Shown here in pieces: positions 1 through 8,580 of a stretch of DNA of 58,527 nucleotides. The notes beneath the pieces are model-generated. The model made no database searches, had not been told where the DNA came from, and was given only the letters and a program-made list of their open reading frames with translations. Location: the NCBI GenBank assembly GCA_020024475.1, contig JAHHTS010000004.1:1-58527 (forward strand), written 5' to 3'. The position numbers were made by a program, and so were the translations under genes. Position 1 is the stretch's first letter. Each line of letters begins with the position of its first letter. The DNA comes from Oscillospiraceae bacterium. GTDB lineage: Bacteria; Bacillota; Clostridia; Oscillospirales; Ruminococcaceae.

Positions 1-190
1 CTTCAACAAGAACTACATCAAATTCTGTTTTTTCTTCTGCTGCTGGAGCTGCTGCACCACCTGCTACAACTACTGGAGCTGCTGCTGTTACACCAAATTC
101 TTCTTCGATTGCTTTTACGAGTTCTGACAATTCAAGAACTGTAAGAGTTTTGATTTCTTCTACCAATGATACGATTTTTTCGCTTGCCAT
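1..190 (-). CDS. rplL: Ribosomal protein L7/L12 (partial, N-terminal 63 residues)
   Basis: Stalk protein of the 50S subunit that recruits translation GTPases. Only the N-terminal part is present: the gene runs off the left edge of the window. The visible translation starts MASEKIVSLVEEIKTL, the dimerisation helices that bind L10, followed by an Ala/Val-rich hinge and the start of the C-terminal domain (EKTEFDVVLVE). The ATG is preceded by a GGAGG-type ribosome site (192-210). It lies 55 bp after rplJ and should be co-transcribed from the same promoter, the usual rplJL arrangement. Confidence 0.95.
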   Translation of the reverse strand, partial: MASEKIVSLVEEIKTLTVLELSELVKAIEEEFGVTAAAPVVVAGGAAAPAAEEKTEFDVVLVE

Positions 191-245
191 TATAAAATTC
201 CTCCGTTTATAATTAAAATTTAATTAGTTTGCGACAGCGCTTAAA

Positions 246-764
246 TTAAGCAACTTCGCCTTCGCCTTCGTTTTTAGCTCTAACTGCATCAAGTGCACGT
301 GCCAAACCACTGAGGTTGCCAGTAAGTGCAGAAAGAAGCATTGAGAGAAGACCTTCTCTGCTAGGCAATGTAGCCAATGTCTTGATACCTTCAAGGTCAA
401 GAACTTCGCCGTCCATGTAACCTGTTTTGATTTCAAATTTGCCCTTTGACTCTTCGCTGAATTTGTGAAGCACTCTTGCTGCTGCAAGTGGGTCTTCATT
501 ACCAGCGATAGCTACAGCTGTTGTGCCTTCCAATTTGTCAGACATGCTTTCAAGTGCTGTATCTTTAATAGCAATTTTGAGCAATGTGTTTTTAACTACT
601 TCGTAGCTAACACCAGCTTCTCTAAGTTCTTTACGGAGTTTTGTATCTTCTGCTACTGTGATACCACCGTAGTTGAATACTACACCACTCTGTGAAGCGT
701 CTATTTTAGCTTTAAGATCTGCTACATAGCTCTGTTTCTGAGCCAAGATTTTTTCGCTTGCCAA
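246..764 (-). CDS. rplJ: Ribosomal protein L10
   Basis: Base of the ribosomal stalk: binds 23S rRNA and carries L7/L12 dimers on its C-terminal helix. 172 residues, normal length for the family; N-terminal globular domain and Ala/Leu-rich C-terminal helix ending in an acidic EGEGE tail. The start is a TTG codon at 762-764, chosen because it follows a strong GGAGAGGTGA site and gives the conserved MASEKILAQK N-terminus. Expression should be autogenously controlled through the L10 leader just upstream. Confidence 0.97.
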   Translation of the reverse strand: MASEKILAQKQSYVADLKAKIDASQSGVVFNYGGITVAEDTKLRKELREAGVSYEVVKNTLLKIAIKDTALESMSDKLEGTTAVAIAGNEDPLAAARVLHKFSEESKGKFEIKTGYMDGEVLDLEGIKTLATLPSREGLLSMLLSALTGNLSGLARALDAVRAKNEGEGEVA

Positions 765-965
765 TGTTGTTCACCTCTCCTTTTTATTTTTAATACATAA
801 TACCTTTTTCTTCTTTGAAAAAAGAGGTTGTAAAATTCTGTTTGTATAACATAAAAGGCTTGTTTTCACGCACGAAAACAAGCCTATAAATATACATATT
901 TATCGCTTCGTTCTCGGCAGGTGGGACATCCCTTTATGCTTACGCACCTGCTGTCTTAAAACAGC
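765..965 (-). promoter_or_regulatory. Ribosomal protein L10 leader (autoregulatory mRNA structure)
   Basis: The untranslated leader of rplJ contains the L10-leader signature: GCAGGTG (about 944-950 in the minus sense) pairing with CACCTGCCGAG (about 916-926), with the conserved GGGATGTCCC stretch between. Downstream a 12-bp perfect hairpin (AGGCTTGTTTTC with its complement, 856-885) is followed by TTTTAT and could act as an attenuator. In Bacillus-type leaders an L10(L12)4 complex binds this structure to reduce expression; that mode is inferred here from the match. Confidence 0.85.
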
Positions 966-971
966 TATATT

Positions 972-1000
972 ATTATATACTATTGTATATATTTTGTCAA
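972..1000 (-). promoter_or_regulatory. Promoter of rplJL
   Basis: On the minus strand TTGACA (995-1000) and TATAAT (972-977) are separated by exactly 17 bp, a perfect sigma-A consensus, placing the start near 965 at the head of the L10 leader. The -35 is one arm of an inverted repeat TTGTCAA-N7-TTGACAA (994-1014). Confidence 0.85.
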
Positions 1001-1025
1001 CATATAATTGACAAATACTTATAAA

Positions 1026-1721
1026 TTAAGCACCAAATTTTGCACTGTTGAGCTTAACGCCAGGGCCCATTGTTGTAGCGATTGCTGCTGAACGGATATA
1101 CTGACCTTTTGCTGCTGCTGGTTTTGCTTTAACGATTGCATCCATAACTGTTGAAATGTTTTCAGCAAGTTTGTCAGCACCGAATGAAGCTTTACCTACT
1201 GGTACATGAATGATGTTTGCTTTGTCCAAACGGTATTCAATTTTACCAGCTTTTGCTTCTTTAACTGCCTGTGCAACGTTAGGTGTAACTGTGCCAGCTT
1301 TTGGGTTTGGCATAAGTCCACGAGGGCCGAGAACTCTACCCAAACGACCAACAAGACCCATCATATCAGGTGTTGTGATAAGAACATCAAAATCCAAGAA
1401 ACCATCGTTTTGGATTTTTGCAATCATTTCTTCAGCACCTACGAGGTCTGCGCCTGCTTCGAGAGCTGCTTTTTCGTTATCGCCTTTTGCGATTACGAGA
1501 ACTCTAACATTTTTACCTGTACCATGTGGCAATACAACTGCACCACGAACCTGCTGGTCTGCGTGACGGCTGTCTACACCAAGACGTACATGAAGTTCAA
1601 CTGTTTCATCGAACTTTGCTTTAGCTGTATCTACACAAAGAGCGCAACCTTCAGCGAGGTCATACTGCTTTGTTTTGTCAACAAGCTTAATGCTATCTGT
1701 ATATTTTTTACCGTGTTTCAT
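1026..1721 (-). CDS. rplA: Ribosomal protein L1
   Basis: Binds 23S rRNA at the mobile L1 stalk and, in other bacteria, represses its own rplKA mRNA. 231 residues, full family length; starts MKHGKKYTDSIKLVDK and contains the family signature around GLVGRLGRVLGPRGLMPNP and the GTVTPNV loop. ATG at 1721 follows a GGAGG site. Located 65 bp downstream of rplK in the standard rplKA order. Confidence 0.97.
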   Translation of the reverse strand: MKHGKKYTDSIKLVDKTKQYDLAEGCALCVDTAKAKFDETVELHVRLGVDSRHADQQVRGAVVLPHGTGKNVRVLVIAKGDNEKAALEAGADLVGAEEMIAKIQNDGFLDFDVLITTPDMMGLVGRLGRVLGPRGLMPNPKAGTVTPNVAQAVKEAKAGKIEYRLDKANIIHVPVGKASFGADKLAENISTVMDAIVKAKPAAAKGQYIRSAAIATTMGPGVKLNSAKFGA

Positions 1722-1786
1722 TATTATCCTCCTGTGGTTAAACGGAAATTTCCTCCCACTTATGTGAGTAGTGTCAAACTACAAAA

Positions 1787-2212
1787 TTATTCTTCTACTG
1801 TAACGCCCATGCTGCGTGCTGTACCAGCTACCATGCTCATAGCTGCTTCGATGTTTGCAGCGTTGAGGTCTGGCATTTTCATTTCAGCAATTTTGCGAAC
1901 CTGTTCTTTTGTGAGCTGACCAACTTTTGTTTTGTTAGGAACACCTGAAGCGGATTCGATACCCAATTCTTTTTTGATGAGAACTGGTGCTGGTGGTGTT
2001 TTAGTAATGAAGCTGAAAGTACGGTCTGCATAAACTGTAATTACTACAGGAATGATATAACCGATATCTTTCTGTGTTCTTTCGTTAAATTCTTTTGTAA
2101 AAGACATAATGTTAACACCGTGCTGACCAAGAGCTGGACCAACAGGTGGTGCTGGAGTTGCCTTACCAGCTGGAATCTGGAGTTTAATATATCCAGTAAC
2201 TTTCTGAGCCAT
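1787..2212 (-). CDS. rplK: Ribosomal protein L11
   Basis: GTPase-centre protein of the 50S subunit, also needed for RelA-type sensing of uncharged tRNA. 141 residues. The reading frame extends 30 codons upstream, but ATG 2212 is chosen because it follows GGAGGT and begins the conserved MAQKVTGYIKLQIPAGKA; the Pro-rich PAPPVGPALGQHGVNIM motif follows. It lies 112 bp after nusG. Confidence 0.97.
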   Translation of the reverse strand: MAQKVTGYIKLQIPAGKATPAPPVGPALGQHGVNIMSFTKEFNERTQKDIGYIIPVVITVYADRTFSFITKTPPAPVLIKKELGIESASGVPNKTKVGQLTKEQVRKIAEMKMPDLNAANIEAAMSMVAGTARSMGVTVEE

Positions 2213-2324
2213 TTTTAATACCTCCGTATAATGTGGTAAGCTATCGAGCAGAACTTTTCTGCTCTCCCACGGGCAAGCTGTTTGCTGCCCTATAAAAATC
2301 ACTTATAGTGACTCTTACCGTTGA
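2213..2324 (-). other. nusG-rplK intergenic leader with two hairpins
   Basis: Two stem-loops lie between nusG and rplK: GAGCAGAA/TTCTGCTC (2246-2264) and a GGGCA-type stem (2273-2292). Neither has a U-tract, so they are more likely RNA-processing or L1-binding structures than terminators. L1 repression of rplKA mRNA is known in other bacteria; its site here is not proven. Confidence 0.5.
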
Positions 2325-2843
2325 TTAAATTGGTTTAACCTGTAAAAGGTCAAGTTCTGAAAGTGTTTCTCTACCAAACAAAGAAACTTTTACCTTTACT
2401 TTCAGTGCATCGGCATCAATTTCTGTAACTTCGCCGATGAAACCAGCCAAAGGACCGCCTGCAATTTCGACATTGTCGCCTACTGCAAAGTCTATTGTCT
2501 GTTTTTTAGTTTCTACACCCATAGCGTCTACTTCTTTCTGAGAAAGAGGGCTTGGTTTTTGTGCTGATGCACCTACAAAACCTGTTACGCCACGTGTGTT
2601 GCGCACGATGTACCATGTTTCATCTGTCAAAATCATTTTAACAAACACATATGATGGATACAACTTATTTTCTGTTTCCTTGCGTTTACCATCTTTGATT
2701 TCTACAAGTGTTTCCACAGGAATTTTAACATCCTGTATCATATCGTGCAAATTGCGGTTTTCGATAACTGCTTCAAGGCTTGATGCTACCTTGTTTTCAT
2801 AGCCAGAATATGTGTGTACTACATACCATTTTGCCTCGTCCAT
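2325..2843 (-). CDS. nusG: Transcription elongation/termination factor NusG
   Basis: Binds RNA polymerase and couples it to ribosomes or Rho; in Firmicutes NusG also promotes pausing. 172 residues: NGN domain starting MDEAKWYVVHTYSGYE, and a C-terminal KOW domain around VGDNVEIAGGPLAGFIGEV. ATG 2843 is chosen over an upstream in-frame ATG because the N-terminus matches the family. It follows secE by 19 bp, the conserved secE-nusG pair. Confidence 0.96.
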   Translation of the reverse strand: MDEAKWYVVHTYSGYENKVASSLEAVIENRNLHDMIQDVKIPVETLVEIKDGKRKETENKLYPSYVFVKMILTDETWYIVRNTRGVTGFVGASAQKPSPLSQKEVDAMGVETKKQTIDFAVGDNVEIAGGPLAGFIGEVTEIDADALKVKVKVSLFGRETLSELDLLQVKPI

Positions 2844-2862
2844 ATCTACACCTCGCTTTGGA

Positions 2863-3081
2863 TTATACGTTTTTGTAAAGAAGCTGTAACACCAAGCCAA
2901 AAACGGTGTCCAAGCCAAAGATAAACACAGCTGCAATCAAAGAAACAGCAATTACAATAAGAGTGTTGTTGATAACCTGGCTCTTTGTTGGCCAAACAAT
3001 CTTTTTCATTTCAGACTTTACATCTCTGAATTGCTTTTTGATTGATGCAAAGAAACCAAGTTTTTCTTTTTTCTCTGCCAT
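2863..3081 (-). CDS. secE: Preprotein translocase subunit SecE
   Basis: Small membrane subunit that clamps SecY in the SecYEG channel. 72 residues with an amphipathic N-terminal part (KLGFFASIKKQFRDVKSEMK), the family motif around KKIVWPTKSQVINNT, and one transmembrane helix (about 38-62). Preceded by an AAGGGG ribosome site and located between rpmG and nusG as in most bacteria. Confidence 0.95.
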   Translation of the reverse strand: MAEKKEKLGFFASIKKQFRDVKSEMKKIVWPTKSQVINNTLIVIAVSLIAAVFIFGLDTVFGLVLQLLYKNV

Positions 3082-3093
3082 TTCGCTTACCCC

Positions 3094-3243
3094 TTATTTA
3101 GTCTCTCTGTGAAGAGTGTGTTTTTTGCAAAAACGACAATATTTTTTAAGTTCTACTCTATCAGGAGTATTTTTCTTGTTTTTCATAGTGTCATAATTGC
3201 GCTGTTTGCATTCTGTACATGCAAGTGTAATTCTAACTCTCAT
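3094..3243 (-). CDS. rpmG: Ribosomal protein L33
   Basis: 50S protein, 49 residues. The zinc-binding form: paired cysteines at CTEC near the N-terminus and CRFC near the C-terminus. ATG 3243 is preceded by GGAGGTG; a longer in-frame start upstream would add a non-conserved leader lying inside a 5' hairpin. First gene of the rpmG-secE-nusG-rplKA unit. Confidence 0.95.
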   Translation of the reverse strand: MRVRITLACTECKQRNYDTMKNKKNTPDRVELKKYCRFCKKHTLHRETK

Positions 3244-3270
3244 ATCGGCACCTCCATTAAAGTTAGCCTC

Positions 3271-3322
3271 CCTCTTTTGCTTGCAAAAATTTTTTGCATA
3301 AAAAATAAACCTACAAAAGAGG
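3271..3322 (-). promoter_or_regulatory. 5'-terminal hairpin of the rpmG transcript
   Basis: CCTCTTTTG (3271-3279) pairs perfectly with CAAAAGAGG (3314-3322) and encloses a second stem TGCAAAAA/TTTTTGCA (3282-3298). The outer stem begins at the predicted transcription start, so it would cap the mRNA 5' end. A role in stability or in controlling rpmG translation is inference. Confidence 0.6.
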
Positions 3323-3329
3323 TAATACA

Positions 3330-3358
3330 AGTGTACCATATATATTTAGTAAAGTCAA
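3330..3358 (-). promoter_or_regulatory. Promoter of rpmG-secE-nusG-rplKA
   Basis: Minus-strand TTGACT (3353-3358) and TACACT (3330-3335) with a 17-bp spacer; start expected near 3323. The rest of the 406-bp gap to ddl is AT-rich with no open frame; a TATAAT at 3602-3607 may be the -10 for ddl, but I see no good -35. Confidence 0.7.
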
Positions 3359-3649
3359 CAAAATTTTACTTTTTGCAAACATTTTACCATCAATGTTTCT
3401 ATATGGCATTTGTATGATTGTATGGGTTGTTTTAACTTTAATAAGTCTACACTTTTAGTCATTATTTGTCAAAGAAAATATTCCGTGTTAAATAGTTTTA
3501 AGATATTATATTTTGTGAAAACTTCCAATTAACAATTTTATTAACACTACACTTTAAAATATTTTGGCTATTTATTTTTTTAGTACTATATGTTATCATA
3601 ATATAATAGAATTTAAAAGATATATCTTTTCATATAAATGGAGGCTTTT

Positions 3650-4726
3650 ATGGCAAAAACTAAAGTTTGCGTTATATTTGGCGGCGTTTCTAATGAACAC
3701 GAAATAAGCCTTATGAGCGCTAAAAGTATAATAGACAACATCCCAGCAGATAAATATGATGTAGTTAAAGTTGGTATAACCAAAAAAGGACGCTGGCTTT
3801 TCTTCCCTGGTTCAACTGATGAAATAATCAGTGACACATGGCACGAGCACCCGGATAATGTTCCATGCCTTATCAGTCCCGATAGAGCTACAAAAGGCCT
3901 TATTAAATTTGACGGCACTGACATTATAACAGAAAAAATAGATGTAGTTTTCCCTGTTCTACATGGCAAAAACGGCGAGGATGGTACTCTGCAAGGTCTT
4001 TTGGAACTAAGTGGCATACCATACTGTGGTTGTGGCGTTGTTGCCAGTGCTATATGTATGGACAAAATGCATGCCAATATGGCTTTTGATAAAGCTGGAA
4101 TTCCTCATGCAAAATGGGATTATATGATGGACTGGGAAATGCAAAATTTTGATTCTGTTGCTGATAAAATGGAAAATAATCTTGGGTACCCTATCTTTGT
4201 AAAACCTGCTAACAGTGGTTCTTCTGTTGGCATTTCAAAAGCCGAAAACAGAGATGAACTAAAAGATGCTGTCATTCTCGCACTTGCTCATGATAACAAA
4301 GTTGTTTTTGAAGAATTTGTTGACGGACACGAGGTTGAATGTGCTGTTCTTGGCAACTGCCCTGACCTTATTGCAAGTGAAGTTGGTGAAATAGGCGCAA
4401 GTGCTAAGTTCTACGATTATGATGACAAGTACAAAAACGGAACAAGCAAAACTTTTATTCCTGCAAATATTCCTGAAGAAACCAGAAAAGAGATTAGAGA
4501 AATTGCTAAAAAGGCTTTCACTGTTGTTGATTGCAAAGGCCTTTCAAGAGTTGATTTTTTCGTTACAAATGATGGAAGGATTCTTCTAAATGAAATTAAC
4601 ACTCTTCCTGGTTTTACAAAAATTAGTATGTATCCTCAGCTTATGCAACACATTGGTATGAGCTATGGCGAATTAGTAGATAACATAATTCAGCTTGCAT
4701 TAAAAGGAGTAGAAGATGAGAGATAG
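3650..4726 (+). CDS. ddl: D-alanine--D-alanine ligase
   Basis: ATP-grasp enzyme that makes the D-Ala-D-Ala end of peptidoglycan precursors. 358 residues. The N-terminus CVIFGGVSNEHEISL, the HGKNGEDGTLQGLLEL block, the ATP-grasp region FVKPANSGSSVG and the C-terminal EINTLPGFT (metal and substrate loop) are all typical. ATG 3650 has GGAGG five bases upstream; an in-frame ATG at 3638 overlaps that site and is less likely. Starts a wall and translation operon with murI, overlapping it by 11 bp. Confidence 0.95.
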   Translation: MAKTKVCVIFGGVSNEHEISLMSAKSIIDNIPADKYDVVKVGITKKGRWLFFPGSTDEIISDTWHEHPDNVPCLISPDRATKGLIKFDGTDIITEKIDVVFPVLHGKNGEDGTLQGLLELSGIPYCGCGVVASAICMDKMHANMAFDKAGIPHAKWDYMMDWEMQNFDSVADKMENNLGYPIFVKPANSGSSVGISKAENRDELKDAVILALAHDNKVVFEEFVDGHEVECAVLGNCPDLIASEVGEIGASAKFYDYDDKYKNGTSKTFIPANIPEETRKEIREIAKKAFTVVDCKGLSRVDFFVTNDGRILLNEINTLPGFTKISMYPQLMQHIGMSYGELVDNIIQLALKGVEDER

Positions 4727-5525
4727 ACCTATCGGTGTTTTCGACTCCGGTGTTGGCGGACTAACATGTGCAAAAGAACTTTTGAAACTTGTGCCAAATG
4801 AAAACATTATTTATTTAGGTGACACCGAAAGAGTTCCATACGGCATAAAATCAAAAGAAACATTATGCCAATACACAAACGATGATGTAGACTTTCTTCA
4901 GCGCAGAGGTGTAAAACTAATCGTTGCTGCTTGCGGGACTGTTTCAAGTAATGTTTCAGCATCACAGATAACCAATCTATCTGTTCCATTCATAGATGTT
5001 ATCGCACCTACAATTTCAGCCGCTGTTAAAGCTACAAAAAATAAAAGAATAGGCATAATCGGAACGCCGGCCACAATAAAATCAGGAAGTTTCAACACTC
5101 GCCTTAAAATGTTTGATAAAGACATTCAAACCATAAGCAACGGTTGCCCTCAGCTTGTTACTCTTGTTCAAGAGGGTTACATTGAAGAAGATAACTTCAT
5201 TACAAACAACGTATGCAAAGAATACCTTGCACCCATTAAAGCGTTCGGCGTAGATACCCTTATATTGGGTTGCACACATTTTCCTATTATCTCAAAAATT
5301 ATTCAAAACATTATGGGCGAAGATGTTACTCTCATAGATGCAGGTTATTCTGCTGCTATGGAAGTGAAAAATGTTCTAAGAAAATTGGACATTGAACGCC
5401 TCTCACCACGAGATAAAGTGGAATACTATGTTACAAGTCAGCCAGAAGAATTTAATCGTGTCGCCAATATATTTTTAGGCGAGGGTTGTGACGCTAAAGC
5501 TATATTGGCTGATATAAAGGATTGA
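4716..5525 (+). CDS. murI: Glutamate racemase
   Basis: Interconverts L- and D-glutamate, supplying D-Glu for peptidoglycan. 269 residues. The two catalytic cysteines are visible, in VAACGTVSS and in LGCTHFP; the N-terminal FDSGVGGLT phosphate-binding-like loop is conserved. The first Cys motif reads CGT where many homologues have CNT. ATG 4716 overlaps the end of ddl and is preceded by AAGGAG, so translation is probably coupled to ddl. Confidence 0.95.
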   Translation: MRDRPIGVFDSGVGGLTCAKELLKLVPNENIIYLGDTERVPYGIKSKETLCQYTNDDVDFLQRRGVKLIVAACGTVSSNVSASQITNLSVPFIDVIAPTISAAVKATKNKRIGIIGTPATIKSGSFNTRLKMFDKDIQTISNGCPQLVTLVQEGYIEEDNFITNNVCKEYLAPIKAFGVDTLILGCTHFPIISKIIQNIMGEDVTLIDAGYSAAMEVKNVLRKLDIERLSPRDKVEYYVTSQPEEFNRVANIFLGEGCDAKAILADIKD

Positions 5526-5527
5526 AA

Positions 5528-5950
5528 ATGAAAGAAAATTATCTTATTACTATTGAAGGAAATATAGACATCGACGGAGATATTGACAAAGTAACCCTCA
5601 CAACTGTAGGTTCTTATTACAAAAAAAACGACAAATATTATATTTGTTACAAAGAGACCGAATCTACTGGCTATGAAGGATGCACAACTACCCTAAAAGC
5701 TTGGGAAAATGGCGTTTCAATGACAAGATTTGGAAAACAAGCAAATTCAAATTTAATAATTGAAAAAGGCTCAATAAATATATGTAATTATCAAACCGTT
5801 GCAGGTCCTATGGTGCTTGACATAAATGGGATTGATATTGAAAACAATTTAACCGACATTGGCGGAGACTTATCCTTCGCTTACAGTCTTAACGCTGGCG
5901 GTATGCTTATAAGCGAAAATAAAGTGAATGTAAAAGTTAAGGAGATTTAA
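5528..5950 (+). CDS. DUF1934 (YwiB-like) small beta-barrel protein
   Basis: About 140 residues rich in beta-strands, recognised from the opening MKENYLITIEG, the central YICYKETESTGYEG and the near-end SFAYSLNAGGMLISEN. The family is often found directly before argS, as here; its biochemical function is not established. ATG 5528 is chosen over a TTG two codons upstream because AAAGGA sits at proper spacing. It starts 3 bp after murI and ends 3 bp before argS. Confidence 0.75.
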   Translation: MKENYLITIEGNIDIDGDIDKVTLTTVGSYYKKNDKYYICYKETESTGYEGCTTTLKAWENGVSMTRFGKQANSNLIIEKGSINICNYQTVAGPMVLDINGIDIENNLTDIGGDLSFAYSLNAGGMLISENKVNVKVKEI

Positions 5951-5952
5951 TA

Positions 5953-7707
5953 GTGAATTTAGAAAAATTTGACGGCATGAATATTGCCAAAGAACAAATA
6001 AGCACAATGGTTAAAACTGCTTTTGAAAAATCAATCGCTACCGGAGAGCTTGCCCAACCTGAAGAAATTAAAAACTTTGTAGTTGAAGTTCCTCAGGATT
6101 TACGCAATGGTGATTTTTCAACAAATGCAGCTATGGTAAATAGCAAGGTATTTCATTCTAACCCAAGAGCTATTGCTACCGCGCTTTTAAACCACTTTGA
6201 CTTTGAAGGCACTTTCTTTGATAGAGCTGAATTAGCTGGTCCTGGTTTCATCAATTTCTTCTTGAATCACAGCTATTTTGAAACAGTTGTTAAAGCTGTT
6301 TTGGAAAATGGCGATAACTATGGCAGAACAAATGTAGGTAAAGGGAAAAAATATAATGTCGAATTTGTTTCTGCTAATCCAACCGGTCCTATGCATCTTG
6401 GTAATGCTCGTGGCGGTGCTTTGGGTGATATTCTCGCCGAATGTCTTACTTGGTCTGGTTATGATGTAACAAGAGAATTTCTTATAAACGATGCAGGTAA
6501 CCAGATTGAAAAATTTGGCCTTAGCCTTGAAGCAAGATACATGCAAATTTTTGATAAAGACTATCCTTTTGATGAAAAATTCTATCAGGGTGGCGATATC
6601 ATCGCAAGAGCTAAAGAATTCTATGATATTCACGGTGATTCGTATGTAAATAAACCACTCGATGAAAGAAAACAGGCTCTTATCGATTATGCTTTACCTA
6701 AAAATGTGGCTGATATTAAAAATCATCTTGCAAAATATCGCATTAATTATGATGTTTGGTTCTCTGAACAGGAAATGAGAAATAAAGGTGATGTTGATAA
6801 AGCTATCGCTAAACTCACAGAAAATGGTTACACATACGAAAAAGATGGCGCTCTTTGGTACAAAGGTACTGCCCTTGGTGAAGAAAAAGACGAAGTTTTG
6901 GTCAGAGCAAATGGTATTTCCACATACTTTGCTGCTGATATTGCTTATCACTATGACAAACTTGTTACACGTAATTTTGATAAAGCTATTGATGTTTGGG
7001 GGGCTGACCACCACGGACATGTTATAAGAATGAAAACTGCTATGTCTGCTTTAGGCCTTGATTCTTCAAGACTTGATGTTGTTCTTATGCAACTTGTAAA
7101 GCTTATCGGTGATGCTAAAGACGAAAATGGCAACGTTATCCTTGACGAAAAAGGAAACCCAAAGAAAACTGAAATTAAAATGAGTAAGCGTACTGGTAAA
7201 GCCATCACTTTGGTTGACCTTTTGGACGAAGTTCCAACTGATGCAGCTCGTTTCTTCTTCAATACAAGAGAACCTAACACTCATCTTCTATTCGACCTTG
7301 ACCTTGCTATCAAAGAAAACAGCGAAAACCCTGTTTATTATGTTCAGTATGCTCATGCAAGAATTTGTAGTATTCTCCGTCAACTCGAAAAAGAAAACCT
7401 TACAACTGAAGGTATTGAAAATGCTGATTTGTCACTTCTCGTCGATCCAAACGAAATTGAGCTAATTAGAACCCTGTCATATATGCCTGGTGAAATAATT
7501 GCTTCCGGTAAGGCTTATGACCCTTCAAAAATCACAAAATACTCAATCACCCTTGCTACACAGTTTCATCGTTTCTATACAGCTTGCCGTGTAAAATGCG
7601 ATGACATTTCTCTTAGCAAAGCAAGACTCGCTCTTTGCGTTGCAACAAAACACGCTATCGCTAACTGCCTTAGAATTATGAACATCACAGTTCCTGAACA
7701 AATGTAA
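5953..7707 (+). CDS. argS: Arginyl-tRNA synthetase
   Basis: Class I synthetase that charges tRNA-Arg. 584 residues: N-terminal additional domain, a Rossmann core with the HIGH-like motif as HLGN in PTGPMHLGNARG, an MSKRTGK KMSKS-like loop, and a C-terminal anticodon-binding DALR domain. Start is GTG 5953 after AAGGAG (5939-5944). Last gene of the ddl operon, followed by a strong terminator. Confidence 0.96.
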   Translation: MNLEKFDGMNIAKEQISTMVKTAFEKSIATGELAQPEEIKNFVVEVPQDLRNGDFSTNAAMVNSKVFHSNPRAIATALLNHFDFEGTFFDRAELAGPGFINFFLNHSYFETVVKAVLENGDNYGRTNVGKGKKYNVEFVSANPTGPMHLGNARGGALGDILAECLTWSGYDVTREFLINDAGNQIEKFGLSLEARYMQIFDKDYPFDEKFYQGGDIIARAKEFYDIHGDSYVNKPLDERKQALIDYALPKNVADIKNHLAKYRINYDVWFSEQEMRNKGDVDKAIAKLTENGYTYEKDGALWYKGTALGEEKDEVLVRANGISTYFAADIAYHYDKLVTRNFDKAIDVWGADHHGHVIRMKTAMSALGLDSSRLDVVLMQLVKLIGDAKDENGNVILDEKGNPKKTEIKMSKRTGKAITLVDLLDEVPTDAARFFFNTREPNTHLLFDLDLAIKENSENPVYYVQYAHARICSILRQLEKENLTTEGIENADLSLLVDPNEIELIRTLSYMPGEIIASGKAYDPSKITKYSITLATQFHRFYTACRVKCDDISLSKARLALCVATKHAIANCLRIMNITVPEQM

Positions 7708-7720
7708 CTCTAAAAGTTAA

Positions 7721-7752
7721 AAAGCCACCACTAAAACCGTGGTGGCTTTTGT
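7721..7752 (+). terminator. Terminator after argS
   Basis: AAAGCCACCAC, a short loop, and GTGGTGGCTTT form an 11-bp stem followed by a short T-rich stretch. Confidence 0.85.
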
Positions 7753-7775
7753 AAAATATTAAGAGGTTTTTAAAT

Positions 7776-8486
7776 ATGAATGAAACGCAAAAAAGTTTTT
7801 TTTATTTCTCTTCTCGGATATTTTTTTCTATTTTAGGCGGTATCACTATATATTTATTAGTGTGTTTTAATGTGCAATCTACCAAAGGAATAATATTAGG
7901 TTTAGTCACATTTTCATCTCTTTTTATTTTAGCAATTTTTCTTTTTATTAAATCGATTGACGGATTGATTGATTTTGAAATAGATAGATACAATAACTTT
8001 CTTTCTAATATTACACCGACAAATGTGCAATTACTAGGTGATATTTCAATAGAACAAATTTTAAAAGAGAAAAAATTTAAGTTAAAAAATGGCTACTACA
8101 CAAAAGCAGTTTCTACTATTATGTTTGGAAAATTTCACTTTTACGCTAAGGTAGTTAATCTTCTACCTAGCAACAACGCTTTCGATGTTGTAAATAAAGA
8201 ACTTTCTCGTGTAAAAAAAGTTTGTTCACAAGGCAGAAATTGCTTGTTGATATTTTTAATAGATGAAAAGAATACGAGCTCTCATCTTCGAGAAGTCGTT
8301 TCTTCAGCTTTAAAATCTGCTTTGGTTTCATTCGTTTCTATGGAAACATCATCAATCGAATCAGTTCCTGTACTTATATGCGATAACAAGGCCTCTTTTA
8401 TAGATACTAATGGTAAACACACTATCATTCTTTCTGACTATGACCGTGGTTGTAAAATGCTAAATAAAATATTCAAAAATTATTAA
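7776..8486 (+). CDS. Hypothetical membrane-anchored protein
   Basis: 236 residues, not recognised. Two adjacent transmembrane helices near the N-terminus (about 8-30 and 38-60) are followed by a soluble domain of about 170 residues with alternating beta-strand and basic segments (for example CLLIFLIDEK and VPVLICDNKASF). ATG 7776 follows AGAGG. It sits alone after the argS terminator and before a membrane-anchored HTH gene on the same strand; a functional link is possible but unsupported. Confidence 0.7.
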   Translation: MNETQKSFFYFSSRIFFSILGGITIYLLVCFNVQSTKGIILGLVTFSSLFILAIFLFIKSIDGLIDFEIDRYNNFLSNITPTNVQLLGDISIEQILKEKKFKLKNGYYTKAVSTIMFGKFHFYAKVVNLLPSNNAFDVVNKELSRVKKVCSQGRNCLLIFLIDEKNTSSHLREVVSSALKSALVSFVSMETSSIESVPVLICDNKASFIDTNGKHTIILSDYDRGCKMLNKIFKNY

Positions 8487-8580
8487 AATATAATATTCAA
8501 CATATAGTTGCGTGATAGTTGGTGGTGCTACACAGTAGTTTTTGATATAATTCATTCATAAATTGAAAGGAATTTTAAAA

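Noticed and set aside
1206..1919. Long open frame opposite rplA and rplK
   Set aside because: Cys/Phe-rich translation that is the shadow of well-conserved ribosomal genes; no ribosome site or promoter.
3558..3607. Promoter for ddl
   Set aside because: A TATAAT is present at 3602-3607, but no acceptable -35 at 16-18 bp, so it was not listed as a feature.
8461..8580. Promoter before the membrane-anchored HTH gene
   Set aside because: TATAAT at 8546-8551 has no matching -35 at normal spacing.
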